NCBI RefSeq assembly: GCF_014205115.1
Contig: NZ_JACHMW010000001.1
Location: forward strand, 1,922,001-1,986,000
Reading direction: 5' to 3'
From: Micrococcus endophyticus
GTDB lineage: Bacteria > Actinomycetota > Actinomycetes > Actinomycetales > Micrococcaceae
DNA: 64,000 nt
Positions 15,095 to 24,213 of the stretch are shown in pieces (within the stretch, counting starts at the first letter, position 1; the number at the start of each line of letters is the position of its first letter). The position numbers and the translations under genes were made by a program. The notes under the pieces are model-generated. The model had not been told where the DNA came from, did not search any database, and saw nothing but the letters and a program-made list of their open reading frames with translations.

Positions 15095-17661
15095 GATGTG
15101 GTCTCCTTCTGTGTGTGGTGCTCGGTGTCAGGGGTGGTCTCGGAGTCGCCGGCGGCGCTCCGGGGTCGAGTGGTCCGGGCGTCGAGCCCGGGCAGCAGCG
15201 GCAGGGTCGGGTCGGACAGCGACTCCAGGACCCTTACGGCGCCGGCGAGGCCGTCTCCGAACGAGTGGGAGAACCGCAGCTGCAACCGGCCGGGCATCAG
15301 GAGCTCACCCTCACGCCGCACGAGGTAGTGACGCAGTCGGCCCAGGCCGCCTCGCAGCAGCCCCTCCTCCTCCGCTGTCCTGTCCTGTCCGCGCTCCGCA
15401 AGGAACGCGATCGCTCCGAGCCGTCCGCGGAACAGGCCCTGGGTGGCCCACGAGCCGTCCAGACAGGTGCGGCCGGCCGCCGCCAGCACCTGCTCGAGCG
15501 CCGGGTCGGGTCGAACGGTGCTGAGGCGACCGGCCGCGAGGGCCACGCCGAGCGATCCTCCGGCCAGGTCCGGCTGGTGCTTCAGGTTCCCGCGGTCCAG
15601 CAGCACCGTCCCGTCTCGGCGGTGGACCAGGTGGACCAGGTCACGTTCGAGGGCCTCCCGCGCCGCGTCCAGCCAGTGCTCAGCACCGGTGACCTCAGCG
15701 AGGCGGACCGCGAGAAGGGCGAAGCCGCTGGGTCCGTCGAAGAGGCCGCGGCCGGACGCCCCCTCCTTCAATGCGCGTCGGGCCCGGCCGGCGATCTCCA
15801 CCGCCTGGTCTACTCGTCCCGCGGACAACGCGGCCCACGCCACACCGGACAGACCGGACTCGAGCCCGGGCGCCGTCACATGTCGCGCCTCGCCGAGGGC
15901 ACGGTCAAGGACGGCCCCGGCCGCTTCGTGGCGTCCGTGGGCGCCGAGGACCTGGGCGACACCGGCGCGTCCCGAGAAGAGCCCCGGGAGAACCCTCGGG
16001 GACCTCGCGACCTCGTCCTCGAGCCGGTCGAGGGCGACCTCGACGTGGGAGTCCCGGACGCGCTCCAAGGACCACAGGATCCCGGCCATGCCACCGCCCA
16101 GCGCCCATGCGGCACCTGCACCGCCGTCCACCGGAGCGTGTCCCGTACCGCGCCCCCAGGCGCCCACGGCCGCCACCAGGGTCCGGCGGGCCTCCGTCAG
16201 CAGACCGGGCAGGTCGTCCTCGTCATCGACTGGTCGGACGGCACCCCAGCGGGCGTCGGCGAAGCCCTCGCGCGCCGCTTGCCGCAGCCGGTCACGCGCG
16301 GCTGCCGGGAGCAGATGCCTCACCCCCTCCACGCGATGAGCCAGCACTTGGTCGGAGAACTCCCAGAAGGCGCTGTCCGGGTCGAGGAGCCACAAGTGGA
16401 TCAGGTCGATCCGCCGCAGGTCCCCCGCACGGGCGTCCATCGGGGGCAGCCGGAAACCCGGTGCCACGGTGAAGCGGTCACCCGCCGCGGACGGATCGTC
16501 CGAGGCCGTCTCGAAGTCGATGAGCGCGACCGAGTCGTCGTCCCGGATCAGCACGTTCCCCGGGTGCAGGTCGCCGAAGCTCCAGCCCCGGCGGTGCATC
16601 GCCGCCACGGCGGCGCGCAGGTTCGCCACGATCCGTCCCGCCCGCTCGGCGTAGGAACGCCACCGTTCCGCGTCGGCCCCGGCGACCATGTCCGGGTGGT
16701 GCCGAGCGACGAACTCGATGCCGCGTGCGCCGTCCAGGTGCTCCATGACGAGGTAGGTCCGGTCGCCGAGGTCGTGCTCGGCCACGTGCTCCGGGATGCC
16801 CGGGATCCCCGCGAGCGCACGCAGGGCCCTTGCCTCGTCCGCCAGGGAGTCCGCCGCATCACGGCCGTCGAGGCCGAGACCCGTGTGCCGCCGGCCCTCC
16901 TTCACGACGACGCGGCGATCCTCAGGGGTGAGGGCGTCGTAGACCCCTCCCCCGTTGGACCGGTGGAGCGCCCGCGTGATCCGGTACGGCAGCACCTGCT
17001 CGGCGCGTGCCCGGCGATGCGCCTCGAGCGCCTCGACGGCCCGGACGGGCGCGGCGACGCCGTCCGGGAGCTCGGCCCCCGCGGTCCGCCGATCCCGGTG
17101 CAACGTGCCGTCGGCCGCTTCGTAGGCGAGCGCGTCCAGCCCGTTCGCAAGGCCCGTCCAGTGCTCCACGAAGGACCCGTGCCGGACGCCGTATGGCCGC
17201 CCCGCCACGGGCACGTCCGTCAGGGCCACGGCGGCCTCGCGACCCGCCAGGAGCGGGTCCAGCCGCTCCAGAAGCCGATCCGCCGCATCGGCGGCACCGG
17301 CGTAGACGGTGATGAACTTGCCGGAGCTGGTCCGCGGGGCGTACTTGCGCTCCATCAGGTGGAGGATGTCCGCGGAGGGCATGTACTTGAAGGAGAGCCC
17401 CAGTTCCAGGCAAAGCTCCCCCACGGTGTCGAGGGTCTCGTCCGCGTCCTCCAGGCGGGCGGCCACGTGGACCTTCCACCCCGCGGCGGGCAGCGGGTCC
17501 GGTGAGCTCACCGCGGACCACGGGGTGCGGCCGGCGGGACGCCTCATCCACCCGGCAGGCAGGGGCGCGAGGTCGAACCGGAACCGCCGCGCCGGGTCGG
17601 GGACGAAGTCCGCGGGCTCGTGGAACAGCGACCCGGGCCGGAGGAACACCTCGGTGCTCAT
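15091..17661 (-). CDS. Class III lanthipeptide synthetase (LanKC)
   Basis: An 856-aa trifunctional enzyme that phosphorylates Ser/Thr, eliminates phosphate and cyclises the precursor. The N-terminal lyase-like domain spans about residues 1-200 (SGKFITVYAG at about 112). A Ser/Thr kinase domain spans about 205-480, with TYLVMEHLDG (about 302), the catalytic loop SFGDLHPGNVLI (about 360) and LIDFETA as the DFG equivalent (about 377). A LanC-like C-terminal domain spans about 500-830 and has GLFSGRAGVA and GLSGVAW repeats but no WCxG or CHG zinc ligands, which marks class III rather than class IV. The start is ATG at 17661, inside the ThDP gene's stop. The enzyme acts with the precursors at 14074-14297. 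Confidence 0.93.
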   Translation of the reverse strand: MSTEVFLRPGSLFHEPADFVPDPARRFRFDLAPLPAGWMRRPAGRTPWSAVSSPDPLPAAGWKVHVAARLEDADETLDTVGELCLELGLSFKYMPSADILHLMERKYAPRTSSGKFITVYAGAADAADRLLERLDPLLAGREAAVALTDVPVAGRPYGVRHGSFVEHWTGLANGLDALAYEAADGTLHRDRRTAGAELPDGVAAPVRAVEALEAHRRARAEQVLPYRITRALHRSNGGGVYDALTPEDRRVVVKEGRRHTGLGLDGRDAADSLADEARALRALAGIPGIPEHVAEHDLGDRTYLVMEHLDGARGIEFVARHHPDMVAGADAERWRSYAERAGRIVANLRAAVAAMHRRGWSFGDLHPGNVLIRDDDSVALIDFETASDDPSAAGDRFTVAPGFRLPPMDARAGDLRRIDLIHLWLLDPDSAFWEFSDQVLAHRVEGVRHLLPAAARDRLRQAAREGFADARWGAVRPVDDEDDLPGLLTEARRTLVAAVGAWGRGTGHAPVDGGAGAAWALGGGMAGILWSLERVRDSHVEVALDRLEDEVARSPRVLPGLFSGRAGVAQVLGAHGRHEAAGAVLDRALGEARHVTAPGLESGLSGVAWAALSAGRVDQAVEIAGRARRALKEGASGRGLFDGPSGFALLAVRLAEVTGAEHWLDAAREALERDLVHLVHRRDGTVLLDRGNLKHQPDLAGGSLGVALAAGRLSTVRPDPALEQVLAAAGRTCLDGSWATQGLFRGRLGAIAFLAERGQDRTAEEEGLLRGGLGRLRHYLVRREGELLMPGRLQLRFSHSFGDGLAGAVRVLESLSDPTLPLLPGLDARTTRPRSAAGDSETTPDTEHHTQKETTS

Positions 17662-19307
17662 GCCTCCTCCTCGCCACGCAACTGGGGTGCGATGTCCGAG
17701 GGCTCCACGGGAACCCACAGCAGGGTCGGGCGGCCTCCCAGTGCGCGCTCGACCGCCAAGGCCACGGCGCGTCCGGAGAGGCGAGGGTCGTCTGCGCTGA
17801 CCACGTGTGCCCCGCCAAGGCGGCGGAGCAGGTGCGGCTCGCCGAGGAAGTCGCTGGTGAGGCCCGCGGCGCGCGCCTCACGGTCGAGCCAGCCCATGCC
17901 GCCGTCGTCGAACACGACGTACAGCAGCGGCAGCGGCTGGTCCAGGACGTCATGCAGGTCGGGGAGGAACGTGCTCAGAGCCGTGTCACCGGCGAGGCAG
18001 ACCGTCAGGGGCGCACCGGCGCGCGCCGCACCGGCGGCAGCGGCGACGGAGCCGCCCAGGGTGGTCTGCTCGGACAGGGCCAGGGTCCGTCCAGCCGGAG
18101 GGAGCTGCAGATGGGGGAAGGAGTAGGACCAGATGTCATGCAGCCCGTTCTCGTGCACGGTGACCGTGCCTGCGGGGAGGGCGTCGCTCAGGTGTGCGAG
18201 CACCTGGGCGGTGCGTGACCCGACGTCGCCGTGCGCCGCGGAGAAGGCCGCGGACCGCGCCGCCGCGAGGTCACGGGCCCACGCGGTGTCCGCCCGGGAG
18301 ACGGGTCGACGCGCTGCCACCGCGGCCGCGTCGGCCACGACCGTCACACCGCCGAGCCGCGTCACCAGGTGCTCCGGGGCGAGGTTCGCCTGAACCCAGC
18401 GCGTGTCCGGCCCCGTGGGCATGCCCTCGAGTGCGGTCTCCTCCAGGCGGCTGCCCAGAACAAGTACGACGTCGGCGCGTCGGGCGACCTCGGCGGCCTG
18501 GGGCATCAAGTAGAGCCCGGCGACGCCGAGGAAGGACGGGTGGTCTTCCGGGAAGCAACCCCGCCCCGAGGCCGTCACCACCACGCCGGCACCGAGGTCG
18601 TCGGCCAGCCTGATGAGCTGGCCTCCATCGCAGGCTCGGGCCCCAGACCCCAGCATCAGGAGCGGTCGATGGGACTCGGCGAGGACGTCCGCCAGCCCGT
18701 CCAGGTCCGTGCGCACCGCCGGCGGCACCGCCTGGGCATGCGGGAGGGACTCCGCCGCAGCGGGCTCGGGGTCGGGGAGCTCCAGGTAGACCGGGCCGGC
18801 CGGAGCGCTCGCGGCGAGCTCCACGGCGGCGGCCACCGCGCGCGCCGCGTCGGCGGGGTCGGCCAGGCGGGACGCGTGCTTGGTCACGGCCGAGACCATC
18901 TCCAGGGTCGGCGCATCCTGGAAGGCCCCCGTGCCCCGACGGGACGCGGCGGTTCCGGAGGCGAGCACCACGACCGGCCGCCCCGCCTCGAACGCCTCGA
19001 ACAGCCCCGGTACGGCGGCCGCGACGGCCGGACCGCGCCCGATGACGCACGCCCCCACGATCCCGGTGAGCGCGGCATGGCCGGCCGCCATGTGCACGGC
19101 GGACGACTGGCGCACCGCCCGGTGCAGGCGGAGCCCGACGCAGTCCAGGGCGGACTGGGCGCGCATGTCGTCGTCGGGCAGACCGAAGACCTCCGTCACC
19201 CCCGCGTCGACGAGCGCGCCCACGGCGGCGGACCAGCCGGCGTCGGCGACGGCGTCGGCCGGGGCGGACAGATCCGGTGCCGCGGGCATGAGCACGGCCG
19301 CGCTCAT
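17658..19307 (-). CDS. ThDP-dependent enzyme with altered catalytic Glu
   Basis: A 549-aa protein with the three-domain fold of acetolactate synthase/benzoylformate decarboxylase enzymes: PYR domain about 10-170, central domain about 190-310, PP domain about 360-540. The ThDP-Mg motif is present in changed form as AGDTALSTF (about 434) followed by VVFDDGG about 22 residues later (D-D for the usual N-N). The place of the glutamate that activates the cofactor (H-E-x-x-A) reads RQSSAVHMAAGHA (about 62), so Glu appears replaced by Gln. It sits between the ketosynthase and LanKC genes with 4-bp overlaps on both sides. It may do a carboligation or decarboxylation for the acyl group. The exact reaction is unknown. 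Confidence 0.82.
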   Translation of the reverse strand: MSAAVLMPAAPDLSAPADAVADAGWSAAVGALVDAGVTEVFGLPDDDMRAQSALDCVGLRLHRAVRQSSAVHMAAGHAALTGIVGACVIGRGPAVAAAVPGLFEAFEAGRPVVVLASGTAASRRGTGAFQDAPTLEMVSAVTKHASRLADPADAARAVAAAVELAASAPAGPVYLELPDPEPAAAESLPHAQAVPPAVRTDLDGLADVLAESHRPLLMLGSGARACDGGQLIRLADDLGAGVVVTASGRGCFPEDHPSFLGVAGLYLMPQAAEVARRADVVLVLGSRLEETALEGMPTGPDTRWVQANLAPEHLVTRLGGVTVVADAAAVAARRPVSRADTAWARDLAAARSAAFSAAHGDVGSRTAQVLAHLSDALPAGTVTVHENGLHDIWSYSFPHLQLPPAGRTLALSEQTTLGGSVAAAAGAARAGAPLTVCLAGDTALSTFLPDLHDVLDQPLPLLYVVFDDGGMGWLDREARAAGLTSDFLGEPHLLRRLGGAHVVSADDPRLSGRAVALAVERALGGRPTLLWVPVEPSDIAPQLRGEEEA

Positions 19308-20563
19308 GCCGCACGCTCCAGGACGACGCTCGCGTTGTGCCCGCCGAAGCCGAAGGAGTTGGACAGCGCCGTCGAGACGTCCACGGCACGGGCGTGGTGC
19401 GGCACCAGGTCGAACCCCGGGAACTCGGGGTCGTCCAGGTTGATGGTGGGCGGAACGGTTCCGTCCCGCATCGCCTGGACGCAGAACATGGCCTCCACCA
19501 CCCCCGCTGCGCCGATCATGTGCCCCGTCATGGACTTGGTGGAACTGATGGGGACTCGTCGCGCGTGCTCGCCGAGCACATGGTCGATCGCGGCGAGCTC
19601 GGACTCGTCGTTGTAGCGCGTGCTCGTGCCGTGGGCGTTGATGTAGTCCACCGCGTCCGCCTCGACGCCGGCGTCGGCGAGTGCCTGCGCCATGGCGCGC
19701 CGGGCGCCGAGGCCCTCCGGGTGGGGAGCGGTGGCGTGATGGGCGTCCGAGGTCACGCCGTAGCCCGTCAGAACGGCGGAGTAATCGGCCCCCCGTGTCC
19801 GCGCCGACTCCTCGGACTCGAGGAGGATCGCCGCGGCCCCGGCGGACATCACGAAGCCCGAGCGTCCCCGGTCGAACGGCCGCGAGGCTCGATGGGGCTG
19901 ATCGTTGAAGGTGCTGGCCAGGGCCCGCATGTTGGCGGTCGACGCCATGTCCTGGGGGGTCACGGCGTCCTCGGAGCCGATCACCAGCACGGCGTCGGCG
20001 TAGCCATGCCGGATCAGGCGCATCCCCTCGCCCAGCCCGACCGTGCCGCTGGCGCAGGCCGCAGACACGCCCTGGTTGGCACCCCGGGTGCCCCACTCGA
20101 CGCTCAGGTACGAACTCACGGCGTCCGTGGCGCCGAAGATGGACAGATAGGGAGAGACGGCCCGCGGACCCCGGGTGTCCAGGGCACGCGTGCCCTCATG
20201 GAGGATCTCCGTGGGGCCGTAGCCAGAGGCGGAGAGGATCACGAAGCGGTCCAGGTCGATCGGCCACGGCTCACCCGGCTTCAGCCCCGCCGCCGACACT
20301 GCCTCCCGTCCCGCCAGCACGCCGTACTGGGAGGACCGGCTCAGCCGCCTGCGCTCGGTGTGTCCGAGCAACGCGTCCACACGGGCGTCGTCGATGAGTC
20401 CGCCGATCCGCACCGTGTGATCGGCGTACTCGTCCGGCAGGGCACGGATGCCGCTGCGACCGGCCGTGACGGCCTCCCAGGTCTCCTCCGCGCCGACCCC
20501 CAACGGGGTCACGGCGCCCAGCCCGGTCACCACGACCCGGTGCTCGTTGCGATGTGTGTTCAT
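19304..20563 (-). CDS. FabF-like beta-ketoacyl synthase of the lanthipeptide cluster
   Basis: A 419-aa condensing enzyme with N-terminal RVVVTGLGAVTPLGVG. The Cys-His-His triad is intact: active Cys in SAACASGT (about 169), His in INAHGTST (about 308), and Lys-His in STKSMTGHMIGAAG (about 340-345). It ends with the usual NSFGFGGHNASVV. It extends or decarboxylates an ACP-bound acyl chain by Claisen condensation with a malonyl unit. No ACP, ketoreductase or dehydratase gene is nearby, so it must borrow primary fatty-acid enzymes or act once. It overlaps the adenylation-ALDH gene upstream and the ThDP gene downstream, so it belongs to the acyl-forming block rather than housekeeping FASII. Confidence 0.9.
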   Translation of the reverse strand: MNTHRNEHRVVVTGLGAVTPLGVGAEETWEAVTAGRSGIRALPDEYADHTVRIGGLIDDARVDALLGHTERRRLSRSSQYGVLAGREAVSAAGLKPGEPWPIDLDRFVILSASGYGPTEILHEGTRALDTRGPRAVSPYLSIFGATDAVSSYLSVEWGTRGANQGVSAACASGTVGLGEGMRLIRHGYADAVLVIGSEDAVTPQDMASTANMRALASTFNDQPHRASRPFDRGRSGFVMSAGAAAILLESEESARTRGADYSAVLTGYGVTSDAHHATAPHPEGLGARRAMAQALADAGVEADAVDYINAHGTSTRYNDESELAAIDHVLGEHARRVPISSTKSMTGHMIGAAGVVEAMFCVQAMRDGTVPPTINLDDPEFPGFDLVPHHARAVDVSTALSNSFGFGGHNASVVLERAA

Positions 20564-23295
20564 GCCTGGTCTCCTGCCTTGAGCGAGGCGCCGAAACGGA
20601 CGGCGGCCTGCGTGATGTTGATGGGTCCGAGGGTCCGGCGCCCTCGGTGATGGATGAACCCGGACTCCACCCCGTTGCCGCCGAACGGCTCGAACGGGGG
20701 GATCGCCGCCACGAGGGACTGACCCCAGGCCACGAGCCCGATGTCCGTCATGGCGCGGGCGAAGGACTCTGTCCCGCCGTACACGGCGGTGCCGAAGCCG
20801 TTTTCGCGGTAGTGCTCGCTGTGCAGCAGGCCGAGGACCTCGTCCGTGTCGGCGAAGGTCGCGGTGGACAGGATCGGAGCGAAGTGCTCGTGGGGGCGGC
20901 TCCGGGCCTGCCCCGTCACTCGCACGACGGCGGGGTCGAAGGTCCGGTGCTCGAAGCGCAGCCCTCCCCCGCTCACCAGTCCGCCGGCGTGCGCGGTGAG
21001 GTAGGCCACTGCGCCGAGCAGGTCGGAGTCCTTGGCGAGGGGGGCGAGCCGTCCGCCGTTGGCGGTGACGTATTCGGCGGCGTCGCGGGTGAGCAGGGCT
21101 TCCAGCTCCTCGGCGACGTCCTCGTGCACCAGGACGATGTCCGGCGCCAGGCAGTCCTGACCGCCGTTGTAGAGGCGGGAGTACACGATCTCCTTGCTGG
21201 CCCGCTCCAGCCCGGCGTCCGGGAAGACGACCACGGGGTTGACCCCCCGGCCGAAGTACAGGAACACGTGGCGGCCGGTGAGCTGGGCGAGCACGTCCTC
21301 GGCGTTGGACCGATGTCCCGTGAACAAGACGACGGACGGCTCGGCTGCGACGCGGCGGACGAAGTCCTGCTGGGGCTCGCGATGGAACGCCAGCGGCGCC
21401 GGGCACCCATCCTGCAGCAGCTCGACGAGTCGCTCCACGACCTTCTCCGTGCCGGTGGCCGGCCGCACCCGGATGCGTCGCGCCCAGAGGGACGGGACGA
21501 GGCAGTAGATCGCGAAGGACTCGAGGATCGCGTTGCGGGCCATGAACACGTCCACGGGGATGCTCTCCGGCGTGGTGTGGAGGCTGAGCTCGCCCTCGGC
21601 CATGTCGAGGACGTTGAGCATGGCGCGGAAGTCGTGCTGCGCCGTGGGCAGGTCGCTGAGCTCCTGGATCAGGTGCATCAACTCCTGCCGGTGCGCCAGG
21701 ACGGTGGAGCGCAGCCGTCCGAGCGCGCTCATCCGGTCCCGGCGCTGGCGGCCTCGGCCGCTCTGGAGGCCGGCGGCCAGCGCCTGCAGGCGCCGGCGGC
21801 TCACCTTCCCGCTCTCGTCCACCGGGACCTGGCCCACCACCTGCACGACGTCGGGTTGCAGCTCCGGATCGATCAGCGGCAGGATCCTGGCCTGCCAGTG
21901 GTCTCGGCTCCGGTGGAGGGGATCGTGGACCATCAGCCAGATGCGGGTGCTGGTCGCTCCTGCGGCCGCGACCGCGTACGCCTCGATGCCGGCCCTCGCC
22001 AGGGTCGCCTCGATCCACGCGAAGGGGATCACGGTGCCGTTGCGCATGGCCATGCCGGTGCGGCCGGCCACCACGAGGCCGCCGCTGTCGCCGTGGCCCA
22101 CGTCCCCGGTGTCGAACCACAGGTCGTCACCGACGACCGGCGTCCGGTCGGTGCGGCCCACCAGGATGCGTCCCGGGACGCCGTCCAGCACGGGGACGCC
22201 CTCGTCGTCGACCACGGAGACCTGGAAGGTGTCCACTGGGCGCAGGACCCGTTGCACAGGCAGGGGGTCCGTCGGGGCGCCGGGCACGGCCGGCTCCGCG
22301 AACGCGACGTTGCCGAGTTGGGTCAGCCCGTAGCCGTCGACGAGGCCGCGACCGGTCTCCGCGTGGAAGTCGCGCAGCAGCAGCTCCGACACCCCTTCGC
22401 CGCCGACGCCGAAGAGGCGCACTCCACTCAGCGCTTCAGCCGTTCCGGGCCGGCGGCGCAGCTCATCGATCATCGCGCGATAGACCAGCGGTGGGGCGTC
22501 CACGGCGGTGACGGCACAGCGCTGGATCATGCGCAGGGCCTCGCCCGGACGGTGACGGCGACTGGTGACGAGGCCGGCTCCGAGGACCCAGGCGATCAGC
22601 ACGCAGCTGGATCCGTACTGTCCGGAGAGGGGCAGCAGGGGCAACAGGACGTCGTCACCCGAGTAGTCCAAGGACCGGGCGGTGGCCAGGGCGTTCTCGG
22701 CCAGGTCCGCCCCGCTCTTCCAGACGAGGGTCGGCTGCCCGGTGGTGGTGCCGGAACTGAAGACGCCCAAGGCGCGCGGGGACCTGAACCAGGTCTCCCA
22801 CTGGGGCACGGCGACCGGGGACTGCGGGTGGCGTCCACGCTCGACGGCGGTGAGCACGGCCCGCAGGTCCAGAGGGGCTGGGGAGCCGGTCTCCTGGCCG
22901 GCTTCCTGGGCGTCGACGGCGCGCAGGACGATGGCCGAGGCAGCGGCGAACCGGGCGGTGGATCCGTCGAAGGCCCGGTCGAGCCGGTCCACCAGCACCA
23001 CCGAGCAGCGTAGGCCGGCGAGGGCGAGCAGTGCGAGGACCGTCCTGCCGGAGTCGTCCGACTCCAGGACCACGGTGGAGTCCGGCGTGACGCCCCGACC
23101 GACAAGGTCGTCCATCACGTGGGCGGCGGCGGTCTCGACCGCGTCGCCCTCGAGTCGGGTGCCCTGCCATGCGAGGGATCCGAGGCGAAAGCGTGCCGTG
23201 GGGGCCGCCGTGCCGAACCGGGCCGGGGTGCCGGAGGGAGCGGGCGTCCGGCCTCTGAAGGCGACGGAGGCGGGGGGTGGAGTGGTGAGGGTCAT
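20560..23295 (-). CDS. Fusion of an adenylation (AMP-binding) domain and an aldehyde dehydrogenase domain
   Basis: A 911-aa two-part protein. Residues about 30-520 form an acyl-adenylating domain: SSGTTTGQP (about 177; the usual Lys is Thr), GYGLTQLG (about 320; Glu to Gln), WFDTGDVGHG (about 385) and the hinge/catalytic Lys in DESGKVSRRRL (about 490). Residues about 530-910 form an ALDH-fold domain: VVLFTGHRS (about 663), NPVVVFPDAGLERA (about 685), catalytic Cys in YNGGQDCLAP (about 714) and PHEHFAPIL (about 805). The general-base Glu of oxidising ALDHs (in LELGG) is missing, as in CoA-acylating types, so it may convert between aldehyde and thioester. No carrier-protein Ser motif lies between the halves. 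It probably starts or tailors the acyl chain. Confidence 0.85.
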   Translation of the reverse strand: MTLTTPPPASVAFRGRTPAPSGTPARFGTAAPTARFRLGSLAWQGTRLEGDAVETAAAHVMDDLVGRGVTPDSTVVLESDDSGRTVLALLALAGLRCSVVLVDRLDRAFDGSTARFAAASAIVLRAVDAQEAGQETGSPAPLDLRAVLTAVERGRHPQSPVAVPQWETWFRSPRALGVFSSGTTTGQPTLVWKSGADLAENALATARSLDYSGDDVLLPLLPLSGQYGSSCVLIAWVLGAGLVTSRRHRPGEALRMIQRCAVTAVDAPPLVYRAMIDELRRRPGTAEALSGVRLFGVGGEGVSELLLRDFHAETGRGLVDGYGLTQLGNVAFAEPAVPGAPTDPLPVQRVLRPVDTFQVSVVDDEGVPVLDGVPGRILVGRTDRTPVVGDDLWFDTGDVGHGDSGGLVVAGRTGMAMRNGTVIPFAWIEATLARAGIEAYAVAAAGATSTRIWLMVHDPLHRSRDHWQARILPLIDPELQPDVVQVVGQVPVDESGKVSRRRLQALAAGLQSGRGRQRRDRMSALGRLRSTVLAHRQELMHLIQELSDLPTAQHDFRAMLNVLDMAEGELSLHTTPESIPVDVFMARNAILESFAIYCLVPSLWARRIRVRPATGTEKVVERLVELLQDGCPAPLAFHREPQQDFVRRVAAEPSVVLFTGHRSNAEDVLAQLTGRHVFLYFGRGVNPVVVFPDAGLERASKEIVYSRLYNGGQDCLAPDIVLVHEDVAEELEALLTRDAAEYVTANGGRLAPLAKDSDLLGAVAYLTAHAGGLVSGGGLRFEHRTFDPAVVRVTGQARSRPHEHFAPILSTATFADTDEVLGLLHSEHYRENGFGTAVYGGTESFARAMTDIGLVAWGQSLVAAIPPFEPFGGNGVESGFIHHRGRRTLGPINITQAAVRFGASLKAGDQA

Positions 23296-23322
23296 GGGGG
23301 TTCTCCCAACTCGATCGGGCGG

Positions 23323-24114
23323 TCAGAGGAGGCCGGGGGCGAGGGATGTCACGGGTGCGGCGGCGAGCACCTCGTGGACGAAGCGGACGTTGTGGACCAT
23401 CAGCACGACGCCGACGATCCCGAGCAGCCACGCCGTGGTGGAGGTGCCGTGGTCCACGAACCACCGGTCCAGGCGGCGCAGCAGCGGTGTGAGGGCGTCA
23501 CGGAACAGCACACGGAACACCGCCAACAGGAGGGCGGGGGCGATCATGACGAGGCAGTAGCCGGCGAGGGCCGCGATCTGGCCCGCCAGCGGAAGGGGCG
23601 ATGCGCTCAGGACGCCTACGGCTCCGAGGTAGGGGACCATGGTGACGACTTCGAGGACGCCTGCCGCGAGCGCCAGGCCGATCACGGGGCCGAGGGACCC
23701 CACGCGGCCGTCATCGTCCGGAGCGCCCAGGGCGCGGTCCCGCCAGCGGGACAGGCGGCCGGCCCCGCTGCGCGAACGCCCGCGTCGACGGCCGCCTCCC
23801 GGGTCGATCACGAAGCTGGCCACGAGCAGGGCGGCTCCTGCTGCGAACAGGCCGGCGCGGAAGACCGGGGACTCGGTGTCCACCAGGTCCATGGCCGCCA
23901 CGGCGGAGACGCCGAGCAGCAGGGCGATCCCCACCAGGACGTAGAACCCCGCGAGGGTGCCGAGGTAGAGGAGCACGCGTCCCGTCCGCAGCCGGCCGGG
24001 GGCGGCCAGCAGCCATACCGGCACGGCGAGGGCTCCGAGGCTGAGCGCGTCCACGAGGGCGAGCGCCGTGAGCACGGGCGCCAGAGCGAGGAGGGCGTCG
24101 AGGTCCGCTGTCAT
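23323..24114 (-). CDS. GAP/Sap-family (LysE superfamily) lipid exporter-like protein
   Basis: A 263-aa membrane protein with about six helices in two groups (LALAPVLTALALVDALSLG at the N-terminus; two near 40-65 and 75-100; three after residue 150) and a basic, Gly/Arg-rich cytosolic loop at about 105-140. This matches the GAP family of actinobacteria, known from glycopeptidolipid and sulfolipid surface export. It lies 27 bp before the adenylation-ALDH gene and after the two-component system. A lipid-export family member inside a lanthipeptide cluster supports an acylated product. The substrate is inferred only. Confidence 0.75.
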   Translation of the reverse strand: MTADLDALLALAPVLTALALVDALSLGALAVPVWLLAAPGRLRTGRVLLYLGTLAGFYVLVGIALLLGVSAVAAMDLVDTESPVFRAGLFAAGAALLVASFVIDPGGGRRRGRSRSGAGRLSRWRDRALGAPDDDGRVGSLGPVIGLALAAGVLEVVTMVPYLGAVGVLSASPLPLAGQIAALAGYCLVMIAPALLLAVFRVLFRDALTPLLRRLDRWFVDHGTSTTAWLLGIVGVVLMVHNVRFVHEVLAAAPVTSLAPGLL

Positions 24115-24152
24115 GCCGCCCAGTCTTCCGAGCGGCCGCGGGCCGGTCAGCG

Positions 24153-24163
24153 GACGAAAGTAC
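24153..24163. promoter_or_regulatory. Candidate response-regulator site GACGAAAGTAC
   Basis: GACGAAAGTAC lies 39 bp before the start of the GAP-family gene, in the 99-bp gap after the regulator gene. A near copy GACGGAAGTAC is at 26555-26565, before the secreted peptide gene. Both are followed by a CGGCGGG within about 15 bases. The two shared positions in cluster promoters make it a candidate operator for the NarL-type regulator. Confidence 0.4.
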
Positions 24164-24213
24164 AGGCGGCGGGTGTCCTATCGTCGACGGCCGGCGGCCC
24201 GCCGGGACGGGGG

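Noticed and set aside
15115-17505. A 796-codon open frame on the plus strand across LanKC
   Set aside because: Antisense shadow of LanKC. Composition is that of GC-rich complementary codons, while LanKC on the minus strand has clear kinase and cyclase motifs.
15091-17661. LanKC as class IV (LanL) synthetase
   Set aside because: The C-terminal domain lacks the WCxG and CHG zinc ligands required in LanL, so class III fits better.
19304-20563. Ketosynthase as the housekeeping FabF
   Set aside because: No fabD, acpP or fabG is adjacent, and it overlaps cluster-specific genes on both sides.
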